DNA from: Bolinopsis microptera
Taxonomy: Eukaryota; Ctenophora; Tentaculata; Lobata; Bolinopsidae
Length of the DNA stretch: 64,000 nucleotides
NCBI RefSeq assembly: GCF_026151205.1
Contig: NC_087082.1
Span: 4,257,408-4,321,407, forward strand
Reading direction: 5' to 3'
Under the pieces are notes generated by a model. That model worked only from the letters and a program-made list of their open reading frames with translations. It had not been told where the DNA came from and ran no database searches. A program made the position numbers and the translations under genes. Every line of letters begins with the position of its first letter. Position 1 is the stretch's first letter. This document shows, one piece after another, positions 50,501-59,547 of the stretch.

Positions 50501-52207
50501 ACGAGCTCATTAATCCCAGATAATTAATGATAAACTATCCAATTAAAACAATGTAATGACTAATCTAATGACTTACCTTGACAATGAGATAAAGACCGAA
50601 CAACATGCTGCTAGCCATTATTGGGAACATGTATACATCCTTTGTGGTCATGGTCTCTATAGCTTCCCCATTTTCCTGAAACACTCTCATTATTAAACTG
50701 TAGAGCCGCATTTTAAGAGCCTTTTTTATGTCGCAACAAATGGGATCAATAAAAATTTTTCCCAAGAAACATGTCGAGAAGACTAAGTCTACCAAACGGT
50801 TCAAACAATGTCAGGGACGCGAAGTTTCTCGACCATTGTCTCCAAATTTAAACTCTTAGTTGTTCGGACTAACTACATTAATGTATTCCTATCCTGTTTA
50901 ATACAATAACCTAAATCAAACATTATAGTAACCAAATTGAAAACAGAAAGGGACTAGGAATTAAATGTCCTTCTTCCCAAAAATAACTATGAATTTCTAC
51001 AGAAATATATTATATGACGAATATAACATATAATCACCTTTGATTTCTTATGGTAGGTGATGGACCTGTAAGAGCCCCAGAAAATGGGGATGACAGCCAT
51101 AAGGAAAAGGCTGACATAGGCCAGGGCCAGGCCTTCTGTAGTTGCGACTGCTCGGCCAGTTATGTTCTTCACTGCCTGAAATTATTGAATATTAGAGATC
51201 TGCACCACATCAGTAAAGATACTGAAACCAAAACAAGTTCACACTACAGACTACATTTTCTTCTATTTGATAAACTTGTAGAATCTTAAAATTGAATGGC
51301 TGGAATTACTTTTTCTTTCATGAGAATTGTGTCTGCAATTCTTGGTAAGTGGGTACTATGTTTACATTATTAAAACTAATTTAGGTGAGTTGGAGTTATA
51401 ATAAGAATAGACAAATTAACACACAACAACAGCACATTATTATGAAAGCGTCGGAGTAGTTTGGGATACTTACTCGGAATTTCGATGCCCTGCAGAATAT
51501 TCACTTGCAGTAATATATTACTCTTTATTCTAGGTATTTTGGGTTTTACTAACATTTTGGTATTTTAGGCTAATGCCACTGAAGATGACGCCTTGAAACA
51601 TGTTTGACGACAGCTTGTAAATTGACAGATTGGTCCACTATATGCAACAAATTATCTAGTTTGATTGTTCAAAGGGAGAAAGTAATTGCTCTAGTAGAGT
51701 GAGTAATATACAATAATAAATTATAGACAGGAGTGTTTACCGTGTGTGATACTAGTTTTTGGATTCTATTTTAACACAGTGACACCAGCAATCTGTAAAT
51801 TAATTTTGATTGTTGATATAAGCAGAATAAAACGCCACATAACATTTCATTTCGTTGACAAGTTCTTGTGTGTGTTTTGGACAAAAGTACAATTATTAGA
51901 CAAGACACAAATACCTAATTAAACAATATACATACCACATTACCACAAATACCTAATTATACATACCACAAATACCTAATTATACATACCACAATGACCT
52001 AATTATACATACCAAAAATACCTAATTATACATACTAACCGGAACCCTTCTTCCCCACTAATCACCACCACTATTGCCTTTGTTAAAATGGCAATAGATG
52101 GAAATTACAATTATTAATTCAAATGAAGATAGAAGTTTTACCTCAGGTAGCACATCTTCTACTTTCTCAAGTATCTCCTCAGCAGCTTGCACTACAGGAT
52201 CTTCCAT
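38643..52207 (-). CDS. HM13: Signal peptide peptidase (SPP), 12 coding exons
   Basis: SPP is an ER-membrane aspartyl protease that cuts leftover signal peptides and other type II membrane segments within the bilayer. Twelve exons on the minus strand (each listed separately) join with GT-AG introns and consistent phases to 1104 nt, 367 aa; human SPP is about 377 aa. Visible landmarks: the N-terminal block EGLALAYVSLFLMAVIPIFW, the catalytic YD in FFYDIFW (D224), the catalytic GLGD (D270), and QPALLYLVP carrying the PAL motif (322-324). The protein ends in KKEE, a KKXX ER-retrieval signal. The start ATG opens a short acidic N-terminus with no cleavable signal. Introns range from 153 to about 3280 nt, and the large ones (6, 7, 11) are full of transposons. 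No frame break was seen, so the gene looks intact. SPP-like SPPL paralogues are less likely because of the overall match and the KKXX end. Confidence 0.95.
38966..39052. repeat. Degenerate tandem repeat of about 22 bp
   Basis: Four imperfect units of the type cataccaggctactaaaggct, lying in SPP intron 11. Confidence 0.6.
39188..39425. repeat. Repeat shared with the hAT element at 40196-40809
   Basis: 39188-39345 matches 40524-40685 over about 160 bp in direct orientation (gaggcctgccgtccgagatc, aaatattttcggct and other blocks). A third, shorter piece lies at 39367-39425. These are probably fragments of related elements in SPP intron 11. Confidence 0.65.
39719..39792. repeat. Imperfect hairpin repeat
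   Basis: aatggcataaaatggaga pairs with ttctccgttttatgccatt across a 37-nt loop. Probably a small foldback repeat in SPP intron 11. Confidence 0.6.
40140..40187. repeat. 48-bp AT-rich palindrome, one mismatch
   Basis: gctaaatacttactaaatag and four more bases meet their reverse complement with no spacer and one mismatch. It abuts the 8-bp target site of the hAT element. Such AT palindromes are favoured insertion and breakage sites. Confidence 0.85.
40196..40809. mobile_element. Non-autonomous hAT transposon
   Basis: 614 bp starting CAGGGGTG and ending CACCCCTG, flanked by the perfect 8-bp duplication CTTGCAGG (40188-40195 and 40810-40817). The CAGGGGTG ends and 8-bp duplication are diagnostic of hAT elements. 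It contains a 27-G run (40755-40781) and no transposase. It lies in SPP intron 11. Confidence 0.85.
40870..40971. repeat. Small inverted-repeat element with GATTACGTAATC ends
   Basis: ttacgtaatcagcc on the left is mirrored by ggctgttgattacgtaa on the right, with G-rich filler between them (including a run of G). MITE-like, in SPP intron 11. Confidence 0.5.
41129..41157. repeat. Perfect 12-bp hairpin beside SPP exon 11
   Basis: GTCAGTTCAATA, loop gtgaa, TATTGAACTGAC, about 85 nt inside intron 11 from the exon 11 donor. The neighbouring run of G and its complementary C-tract could form a second stem. Confidence 0.65.
41241..41407 (-). CDS. HM13: SPP exon 11 (TM8-9, PAL motif)
   Basis: 167 nt, acceptor TCCGCAG|TAAGG, donor TTAAAG|GTCAGT. 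It encodes NLYFYAGFAAYILGLAITIG and AAQPALLYLVPTCVGIPLL; the PAL motif (322-324) helps form the presenilin-type active site. Confidence 0.95.
42398..42518 (-). CDS. HM13: SPP exon 10 (catalytic GLGD, TM7)
   Basis: 121 nt, acceptor CCTCAG|TCGTG, donor CGTCAG|GTAAGC. It encodes the second catalytic motif in NFAMLGLGDIVLPGVFIALL; D270 is the active-site aspartate. Confidence 0.96.
42786..42843 (-). CDS. HM13: SPP exon 9
   Basis: 58 nt, acceptor TTTCAG|GTTTTC, donor ATTAAAG|GTAAGT. It encodes VFGTEVMVEVAKNLDAPIK, the conserved stretch directly after the YD segment (human VFGTNVMVTVAKSFEAPIK). Confidence 0.95.
43075..43129 (-). CDS. HM13: SPP exon 8 (catalytic YD, TM6)
   Basis: 55 nt, acceptor TCTCAG|CGTG, donor TTCTGG|GTAATT. 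It encodes KNGCILLSLLFFYDIFW, which holds the first catalytic aspartate (D224 of the assembled protein) in the YD motif. Confidence 0.95.
44089..45434. mobile_element. TTAA-flanked DNA element carrying the CCT array
   Basis: 1346 bp with perfect 17-bp inverted ends AGTGATGGTTATGATTT and TTAA duplicated at 44085-44088 and 45435-45438. It sits inside the coding frame of the LINE fragment, which reads through in frame once the element and one TTAA are removed. TTAA duplication points to piggyBac-type transposition. No transposase frame was seen; the long proline, leucine or glutamate frames come only from the CCT array. Confidence 0.85.
44502..44807. repeat. CCT/AGG microsatellite, about 100 copies
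   Basis: About 305 bp of uninterrupted TCC/CCT trinucleotide, with degenerate CCT-rich sequence on to about 44955. The purine strand (AGG)n can form G-quadruplex or triplex structures. It lies in SPP intron 7. The predicted homopolymer frames are not genes. Confidence 0.97.
46408..46478 (-). CDS. HM13: SPP exon 7 (TM5, HWLANN block)
   Basis: 71 nt, acceptor ATTTCAG|CACTGG, donor GGAAG|GTTTGT. It encodes HWLANNIFGLAFSVNGIEMI, nearly identical to the strongly conserved family block HWIANNLFGLAFSLNGVELL. Confidence 0.95.
46641..46780. repeat. Dispersed repeat, inverted copy at 48821-48948
   Basis: A block containing cgtgtaatttccgaacggct, then tcaagaaaacggt and acaaaactctga, occurs here on the plus strand and at 48821-48948 on the minus strand. 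Both are in SPP intron 6. It resembles a GTCTGTCTGT...GAACGGCT repeat type common in invertebrates. Confidence 0.7.
48348..48537. repeat. Perfect 68-bp inverted repeat (hairpin element)
   Basis: Arms 48348-48415 and 48470-48537 are identical over 68 bp, with a 54-bp loop. The arm starts GGCAACTTGGTCGTTTAGCT and ends in three 11-bp tandem units (tatgcaacgtc type). Complete identity implies recent origin or gene conversion. It lies in SPP intron 6. It could be a foldback MITE or a hairpin RNA source. Confidence 0.93.
49209..49309. repeat. 26-bp inverted repeat around CACGTG
   Basis: accatatttgtt...acacgtgacag (49209-49234) mirrors ctgtcacgtgt...aacaaatatggt (49284-49309) with 3-nt mismatched centres. 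A small foldback repeat in SPP intron 6. Confidence 0.7.
49724..49809 (-). CDS. HM13: SPP exon 6 (TM4)
   Basis: 86 nt, acceptor TTTCAG|TGTATC, donor AAGAAG|GTAAGA. It encodes ...LECKFDMLHVVSMALSAAFG... and VWYLMKK, aligned with the human EFDTKDLVCLGLSSIVGVWY block. Confidence 0.93.
50048..50130 (-). CDS. HM13: SPP exon 5 (lumenal loop)
   Basis: 83 nt, acceptor TTGCAG|GCCGG, donor AAACG|GTTAGT. It encodes the variable loop between membrane segments 3 and 4 and joins exons 4 and 6 in frame (the CG|G junction gives Arg). Confidence 0.85.
50284..50366 (-). CDS. HM13: SPP exon 4 (TM3)
   Basis: 83 nt, acceptor TTTCAG|TATCTG, donor TTACG|GTAAGT, ending in phase 2. It encodes a hydrophobic span (LNLVVASYFFLVGSLAQTA) corresponding to the SPP segment that reads LLLSMYFFVLGILALSHT in human. 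Confidence 0.92.
50577..50675 (-). CDS. HM13: SPP exon 3 (TM2)
   Basis: 99 nt, phase 0 at both ends, donor GTCAAG|GTAAGT. It encodes ...MTTKDVYMFPIMASSMLFGL..., matching the family block in which the second membrane segment follows a conserved FPI(M/I)AS stretch. Confidence 0.93.
51038..51175 (-). CDS. HM13: SPP exon 2 (TM1)
   Basis: 138 nt, phase 0 at both ends. It runs from the acceptor TTTCAG|GCAGTG to the donor TCAAAG|GTGATT. It encodes the conserved first membrane segment (TTEGLALAYVSLFLMAVIPI), close to the TPEGIALAYGSLLLMALLPI of the human protein. Confidence 0.93.
51929..52036. repeat. 23-bp tandem repeat in SPP intron 1
   Basis: The unit is acataccacaaatacctaat plus tat, about 4.5 copies with few changes. 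Confidence 0.85.
52142..52207 (-). CDS. HM13: SPP exon 1 (start codon)
   Basis: 66 nt, 22 codons, beginning at the ATG at 52205-52207 and reading MEDPVVQAAEEILEKVEDVL. The donor is CTGAG|GTAAAAC, phase 0. The peptide is acidic and lumenal-type, as expected for the variable N-terminus of SPP. This exon was assigned by its splice phase and position, so it is a little less certain than the conserved exons. Confidence 0.8.
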
Positions 52208-52822
52208 ATTGCCTATCTATCAATAAAGGAGATGAGAATAAAAGATATGTTATAAAATAACTCAAGGAAATGATAAGATTAAGTTTGATTGCTTGTTCAT
52301 TGGATAAAGTATACACTGCAATCTAACTTATAATTCAAAAGTTTCTCTTTGTATGTATGACCGCCCAGGTGCAAATTGGATGAGAAATAGGAAGTTGCAT
52401 AAACATGCACTTTTCACCTAATTTGAATGTGGGCGGACAAACAGACAACCAATCATTATCAAGTTTCGAATTGTAATAAAGATGGGGGTGGGTTAAATTT
52501 TTGGGCAAAAACCATGACATATTGGCTTGCAAGGCCCGCTTGCAAGACCCCCCCCCCCTGCAGTTCAAAATGGGATGTATAGCCCTGCCTTCTTATATGC
52601 TTGCTAAGGGATGCACCATGCTGGCTTGTTAGGAGAGACTATTCAATCCAATTGAAACACACATCGTTTTTTGTCTTTTTGTCTTTTCTCAAAAAAAATA
52701 GTCCTTTCTTTGTGCGTAGCTCTGCCGAGTAGGAACTCGTTAAATTGAGTTTGAAGAAGACAATTTAGCAGCAGAGGCTACTACAGACGTCTGCACTGTA
52801 ACACTCTCAAGTAGTTTAATGG

Positions 52823-53155
52823 ATCTCCATTACAACAACAACAACAATGGCGAACCTAGCACGCTACGATCGAGGGGCCGATCTCCTTTTATTTTGCGGT
52901 GCGGCCACGGTCCTTTCGGTACAGATTTCCCTGCAGCATAGTCGTGACGCAACCCCAGGCATATGCACTCGTGTTATTTTCGCAGCTCTAATCAGAGCCA
53001 CTATCATTCACACCATGGTTTAGTGAGTGACGGCTGCCCATCAATTTTGAAATCTTGGCCCAACTTGGATTCAAACTCGCAACATCAGGGCCAGTAGACA
53101 TTAGACAAGCAGATTAACCAACTAAGCCACTGAGCCACTTAAGATCTCCACTAAA
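52823..53155 (-). mobile_element. tRNA-derived SINE
   Basis: On the minus strand a tRNA-like head carries box A TGGCTTAGTTGG (53118-53129) and a box B-like GAGTTTGAATCC (53067-53079). A body of about 230 bp and a short TTG-repeat tail (52835-52850) follow. Imperfect duplicates gatctccaYta flank it at about 52823 and 53143. The head is preceded by a second short GTGGCTCA copy. Box B departs from the GTTCGANTC consensus, so transcription may be lost. It lies just upstream of the SPP start. Confidence 0.75.
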
Positions 53156-53494
53156 CTACAGGTATGTCATGATATGAAAGTTGAACACCAGCTACAGAAA
53201 GTAAACGAGGGTGGATGTCTCAACCCCAAGACTATAACAGGTGACCAAGGTCGGCTCGATGTATCTGCTAGTGAAGTTTGGACTCCATTTCATAAGAACT
53301 TTCTTAACCTTAGGGTTTCATGCCCCAATTTCTTATCAAACAGGACAAATACTCTTCAAGTGTACGAAATGGAATGAGAATGAGAAGAAGGATGAGTACT
53401 TGGAGAGTGTTGAATGTGGAGAAGGCAACCTTCACCCGGGGGTATTTCTCACATCTGAAGGACTATCTAAAGAGTGAAGCAGTTTATCAACAGA

Positions 53495-54090
53495 CTAGCT
53501 GGTCTCATAGCCAGAAAGAAAAAGGAGAGATATTGTGATGTGGTAAGGCATACTGAGGACGAGGATAAGATTTCCAATGTTGAGAACAACTCTTATTGCT
53601 CTATGTGGGCACAAGAAGATCATGCGTTTTGAGAATTGTGTGTGTACATGTGATTGTTTATAGTTCAAAATATCGGTAACAATGGACCATTTACCTAGTC
53701 CCATACCATGAAGACATTTATAGACAAGAAACAATAACTTATAATGAATTCTGTAACTAATAGGCAGCCAATGAAGATCTTTCAGAGTGTCTACTAGATG
53801 ATCATATTTATATAGTTCTACTTTAGCAGCAGAATTCTGAACGATTTGAAGTTGGTGGATGAGGTCGTCACTAATCCATAATATTAAAGAGCATTGCATG
53901 GCAGTAGTCCAATTTGCAGACGATGATGCTGTTAATAATAAGTAAAACAAAATTTCAGCTGAGCTTTGCTAAAGAGATATTTTCTCCTAATTACATTCCT
54001 AAGAAGTCTAAGGCTCAAACGGAAGATGATGGTCAATTTGGACACCAAGGTTCTTCGTTGTGCTAACAAATCTGATACAGGTGAAAACTG
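53495..54090 (-). pseudogene. LINE reverse transcriptase C-terminal remnant (CR1/L2-like)
   Basis: The minus-strand translation contains KNLGVQIDHHLPFEP, CKLDYCHAML-like and LQIVQNSAAK, then LKDLHWLPISYRIHYKLLFL and VYKCLHGM. These are the conserved post-catalytic landmarks of CR1/L2-type LINEs. Frame changes and stops split it. No catalytic motif remains. Confidence 0.75.
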
Positions 54091-55392
54091 GCCACGGGCC
54101 TAAATATTACATATGAATCAATTACAATTCATTATCATAACCAATATTAAAAACTGTCCAAAATATCTTTTAAAAAAGTATTCTCTAGCCAAAGGGCTCA
54201 ATATTTAGGTATCATTTGATAGAGAAACAAATTTAGAGAAACAAATTTGAATTGTGATCTTTATTACAGATTAAACATATCATATATAACCATAAAAGCC
54301 GCGCGTCGGCTGATTGCCTCAACTTGGATTGGTAGTAATTTCAGTTTACAGAAGCTGAAAGACGGCAGCTCAAAAGCCCCAGTGAACCATCGGAAAGATC
54401 AAGGACTCGAGTGCCAATAGTGGCTTTTTCGAACCCATTTTCGCCGATTTGCTGAGGCCCAGATGAGCCGCGCCCTGCTGCTTAACGGCACATGATGGTT
54501 TTTGTTTAAATACTTATTTAAATTTAAGCGATAATTCATTTTGTGGTTTACAGTTTTTGAATCATGTTCATCATTTATTTTTCGTTCAATTATCACGTGT
54601 TTACAATTCAGTCATACCATGCATAGTCAACATTGTTGAGGCAACCAGCTTCCGCAGTTCAATAATTGGAGACCGAAAATATAAATTGATCGAAATTTAC
54701 AATTCATCGTTATCAAATATAGTCAATAATATTCTTGATTCCATTTAGTACATAATAAGTTGGTTTTATTCTCTTGCAACACTACTGCACAACAAAAACT
54801 GCGCCTGTCCACCAGCAACAGCGCAGTCATATGTGTGCAGCCAAAGCTAGGCCACACACCCATGGCCGCGCCGGTTAAACAACTCTATATTCAATCGTTA
54901 TATTAGGAAATTTTAGTTAATTCTTTGATCACTCTTCAGTGCCGGTGGGCAGGCGCCCCGCATAGTTGGCTTTCCAAATTTACAGTCTCAGGAAAGCCGA
55001 AACGGTAATCGAGTCCCGGAGCAGAACACACATTTAGAAAATTGAAAAATTAAAATAAAAATAAAAATAACAAATTAGAAATTAAAAATTAAAAATTACA
55101 TGACTACGAGAGTCCAGACAGGCGACAAACACACAAACCGGACGAAGAGAGGACCCACTGCTGAATTCGACATATAATGAATTGTTGAAAACATAATGAT
55201 TCCTACACTAATATGATCTTGAGGCATGCCCTGCGTGTACTGTGCGAGTACATTGTAAATAATATCTGATAAGATGGGCCAAAAATAGCGGCACAGCGCG
55301 CAAAATGCGCGGCGTGACCGCCAAAATTTTATACTTTAGACATTAACATTTCAATCGGCTTTAGCGCTCAGCATATCTTCATTGAGTAGACG
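54091..55392. other. Unassigned stretch with a shared repeat end
   Basis: Holds the repeat copy at 54228-54330 (listed separately), a GC-richer patch near 54940-55010 and an AT-rich simple tract near 55030-55100. No gene was recognised. Confidence 0.4.
54228..54330 (-). repeat. Retroelement 3'-end repeat, second copy at 63712-63812
   Basis: Read on the minus strand, both copies share gaggcartcarccracgcrc, an ATGATATG block, an AATAAA, and a tail unit like AAATTTGTTTTCCT repeated twice. A polyadenylation-like signal plus a repeated tail suggests the 3' end of a SINE or LINE family. Confidence 0.55.
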
Positions 55393-55740
55393 TTAGAATT
55401 TCAGTTCGTTGGAATCGAAGTTCAGTTCACACCAATCTATTTCGTCGTACCTGGACTGCATGCCGAGTAACTCCTTTTTTATTGTGGATTTTACAAGGTT
55501 CGTTGATGTAGAGAAGTTGATATTGCTAGCAGTGTTTCTACAATCGTTCCACATTTTTGTCGATTGATATATGAAGGAGGTGGATGGGGTTGGAGTGATG
55601 AATCGATCAGCACGTCTTGATGATCTGTGAAATAGATTTAGGAGTGGGACTGGGGATTCTAATTTATTGATTTTGAACATTTCCAATAAACATGTGTGTT
55701 TGAACAAACTGTGTATGGTTTATATAGTTAATAAATTAAC
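55393..55740 (-). pseudogene. LINE ORF2 C-terminal fragment
   Basis: 105 codons: RSSRRADRFITPTPSTSFIY, then KMWNDCRNTASN, then STNLVKSTIKKELL to a stop. The pattern (R..R..F..P......Y.S...WN) is the tail of CR1-like ORF2. Truncated; a different subfamily from the 60-63 kb copy. Confidence 0.6.
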
Positions 55741-56136
55741 TCCCCCTATACTGAGCTGGTTTGGAGCTCGAGGAATGAGGTGAGGCGATGATAATTATTT
55801 GTATTTTTCCAGGATTAAGTTTAAGGCAATATTCAATAGGGTGGATGGTTTTTTAATCGTATTTATGGAATTGGTACCGTTGTAAAGCTTACATTATGAC
55901 AGTTCAGATGCGAAAGTTTTATCGAAAATAGACCTGTCATTGTTCTGGAAATAACAATAATAAACAATAATATCTATGACCAATTTAACCATATTAAGAA
56001 ATGTGGTCGGTGATCCAGTATTGAGCATATGTGCAACTGTGTGAGTTCAGTATTCTAATTGCCCCCTTCAAGCAGCTAAGGTGCGTCTTACTAGCAGTCA
56101 TGTGACCGAGATCACGTGATAACACCTTTAACTAAC
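55741..56136. other. No feature recognised
   Basis: AT-rich DNA between the LINE fragment and the 47-bp inverted repeat. Contains the isolated E-box atcacgtgat. No gene seen. Confidence 0.4.
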
Positions 56137-56552
56137 TTATAGCCCTGAGGATCAATTGGTACAATGTGTATTGAGGTAAATTGGTCGGGGTATGTTTTAT
56201 TATATAATATCAGTATTTACACTGAAACATTCAATAGCTTTCCTTAGCTGTTGGAACAGTGAAAGACCAAAATATTAGATGTTAACCCTGAGCAAATTGT
56301 AGCTTGTAGTTGTACATTTAATATAATCAATAATACTACATACTACCTTGTTGGACTTTATTTAAACGGACTTTAGTTCATAGTTGGATGCTAGAAGCCC
56401 AAGTTTACAATTTACCGCAGAAATTTATCTCGTACCGTTTTAAAACCAGATCTCGGAGAAAGGTTCACCTTAGAGTATTTTAAACCTAATTCTCGGTCAG
56501 ACATTTTACAATCTCCGAACAGTGTGACTATAATTATTTTATGTACAATCTC

Positions 56553-59263
56553 CGCCTAGCGGCCTAATTACCGGTTTACACATTCAACCACGTACGAACG
56601 TTCGCGTTCGCGTTCGCGTTTGAATCTTGAGTTAAATGGTTGGTTCACTATATGTTAAGTATAATAATATACTCTTCAGCGTACACTCTACACCTAATAT
56701 AAAGACATCAGCGGGACATCAGCCTTTCCTGCTATAATTATGCAGAAGATCAATTGCCAGAAAACCGAAAGTTTACAACGAGAAATATTATACAACTTTG
56801 ATAGATGTTGGTAATAATAGATATAATTATACAATTAACTACAAGACGTACACGTAAATCTCGACGAAGCAATTCATCTCTCGTGAGACTCAAGCGGCAT
56901 TCTCAAAGCACTCTCGTGGCACTCAAGCGGCATTCTCAAAGCATTCTCGTGGTACTCAAGCGGCATTCTCAAAGCACTCTCGTGCCACTCAAATGGCATC
57001 ATCAAGGCACTCTCGTGCCACTCAAGCGCTATTCTCGTGGCACTCTCGTCACACTCTCGTGGAACTCTCGTGGCACTCTCGTGGCACACTCGTGGCACTC
57101 TCGTGGCACTCTCGTGGCACTCTCGTTACACTCTCGTGGAACTCTCGTGGCATTCTCAAGGCACTCTCGTGGCACTCACGTGGCACTCAAGCAACATTCG
57201 CAAGGCACTCAAGCGGCATCCTCAAGGCACTCTCGTGCCACTCAAGCGGCATTTTCAAGGCACTCTCGTGGCACTCAAGCGGCAGTCTCAAGGCACTCTT
57301 GTGGCACTCTAGCGGCTTTATCAAGGCACTCTCGTACCACTCAAGCGGCATTCTCAAGGCACTCTCGTGGCACTCAAGCGGCATTCTCAAGGCACTCTCG
57401 TGACAATCAAGCGGCATTCTCAAGGTACTCTCGTGCCACTCTCGTGGCACTCTATCGGCATTCTCAAAGCACTCTCGTGCCAATCAAATGGCATCATCAA
57501 GGCACTCTCGTGCCACTCAAGCGCTATTCTCGTGGCACTCTCGTCACACTCTCGTGGCACTCACGTGACACTCTCGTGGCACTCTCGTGGCACTCTCGTG
57601 GCACTCACGTGACACTCTCGTGGCACTCTCGTGGCACTCTCGTGGCACTCACGTGACACTCTCGTGGCACTCACGTGACACTCTCATGGCACTCTCGTTG
57701 CACTCTCGTGGAACTCTCGTGGAACTCTCGTGGCACTCTCGTGGCACTCTCGTGGCACACTCATGGCACTCTCGTTGCACTCTCGTGGAACTCTCGTGGC
57801 ACTCTCGTGGCACACTCGTGGCACTCTCGTGGAACTCTCGTGGAACTCTCGTGGCACTCTCGTGGAACTCTCGTGGCACTCTCGTGGCACACTCGTGGCA
57901 CTCTCGTGGCACACTCGTGGCACTCTCGTGGCACTCTCGTGGAACTCTCGTGGCACTCTTGTAGAACTCTCGTGGCACTCTTGTAGACCTCTCGTAGAAC
58001 TCTCGTGGCATTGTCGTAACACACTTGTGGCACTCTCGTGGCACTCTCGTGGCACTCTCTTGGCACTCCCGTGGCACTCTCGTGGCACTCTCGTGGCACT
58101 CTCGTGGCACTGTCGTGGCACTCTCGTGGCACTCTCGTGGCACTCTTGTAGAACTCTCGTAGAACTCTCGTGGCATTGTCGTAACACACTTGTGGCATTG
58201 TCGTAACACACTTGTGGCACTCTCGTGGCACTCTCGTGGAACTCTCGTGGCACTCTCGTGGAACTCTCGTGGCACTCTCGTGGCACTCTCGTGGCACTCT
58301 CGTGGCACTCTCGTGGCACTCTCGTGGCACTCTCGTGGCACTCTCTTGGCACTCTCGTAAAACTCTCGTGGCATTGTCGTAACACACTTGTGGCACTTTC
58401 GTGGCATTCTCGTGGCACTCACGTGACTCAAGCAACATTCTCAATGCACTCAAGCAGCATCCTCAAGGCACTCTCGTACCACTCAAGCGGCATTTTCAAG
58501 GCACTCTTGTGGCACTCTAGCGGCTTTATGAAGGCACTCTCGTACCAGTCAAGCGGCATTTTCAAGGCACTCTTGTGGCATTCTAGCGGCACTCTAGCGG
58601 CTTTATCAAGGCACTCTCGTGGAACTCTCGTGGAAATCTCGTGGCACTCTCGCGTGGAACTCTCGTGGAAATCTCGTGGCACTCTCGCGTGGAACTCTCG
58701 TGGAAATCTCGTGGCACTGTACTCTCGTGGTACTGTCGTGGCATTCTCGTGACACTCTCGTGCCACTCAAGCGGCATCCTCAAGGCACTCTCGTGGCACT
58801 CAAGCAGAATTTTCAAGGCACTCTTGAGAATGGCGCTTGAATGTCACGAGAGTGCCTTGATAAAGCCGCTTGAGTGCCGCTAGAATGCCACAAGAGTTTC
58901 TTGAGAATACCGCTTGAGAACCACGAGGGTACCTTGAGAAAGCCGCTTGATTGTTACGAGAGATGAATTGCTTCGTTGAGGTTTAAGTTTACTTGTAGTT
59001 AATTGTATAATTACATCTATCATTACCAACATCTATCAAAGTTGTATAATATTTCTCGTTGTAAACTTTCGGTTTTCTGGCAATTAATCTTCCGCATAAT
59101 TATAGCAGGAAAGGCTGACGTCCCGCTGATGTCTTAAGGTGTAGAGTGTAGGCTGAAGAGTATATTATACTTAACATATAGTAAACCAACCATTTAACTC
59201 AAGATTCAAACGCGAACGTTCTTACTTGGTTGTATGTGTAAACCGGTAATTAGGCCGCTAGGG
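56553..59263. mobile_element. Foldback-type element with minisatellite core
   Basis: About 2.7 kb. The outer ends, starting CCTAGCGGCCTAATTACCGG on the left and mirrored on the right, form inverted arms of about 330-370 bp (56553-56900 and 58900-59263), well conserved. Between them lies the 11-bp minisatellite, whose last 120 bp is itself inverted. Long inverted ends with internal tandem repeats are the hallmark of foldback elements. No transposase was seen, and the many open frames are artefacts of an 11-bp period free of stops. Confidence 0.75.
56877..58950. repeat. 11-bp minisatellite (ggcactctcgt) with variant blocks
   Basis: The unit ggcactctcgt is repeated about 150 times, interleaved at both ends with longer units of the type caagcggcattctcaaggca. 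Orientation flips near 58826, after which the complement (ttgagaatgcc, cacgagagtg) runs to the end. Because 11 is not divisible by 3, all three frames give the same repetitive peptide (S-W-H-S-R-G-T-L-V-A-L), which should not be taken as protein. Confidence 0.92.
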
Positions 59264-59547
59264 GCTCCTGGCTCCATCACGTGACCTCAGTTGATATATT
59301 TTGCGTACATGATCACAGGAACAACGGTGCGCCCCTAAGGCTTGGCAGGTCAATTAGAAACGATCGTTGGAGCAATGGACCGGCTCACTTATAGATTGGA
59401 TCAGCGACAATTATTGGTTTGTTTATTAGCCATTCTCTTAGTTCGGTCAAGTCCATTTTCGAAAAGACTTCCACCATCCTTATTTATTTTAAATAAACAT
59501 TACAACGGTATTTGATTCGAAAATTCGATACAAAATCCGCCACCCTA
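59264..59547. other. No feature recognised
   Basis: Unique-looking sequence between the right foldback end and the right 47-bp arm. No match to the left counterpart. Confidence 0.4.

Noticed and set aside
53056-53140. Functional tRNA gene
   Set aside because: The head has boxes A and B but an imperfect box B and poor acceptor pairing, and it continues into a SINE body with a TTG tail.
56805-58883. Many overlapping frames with SWHSRGTLVAL-type repeats on both strands
   Set aside because: An 11-bp unit without stops keeps every frame open; the peptide is the same in all three frames and has no start or family context.
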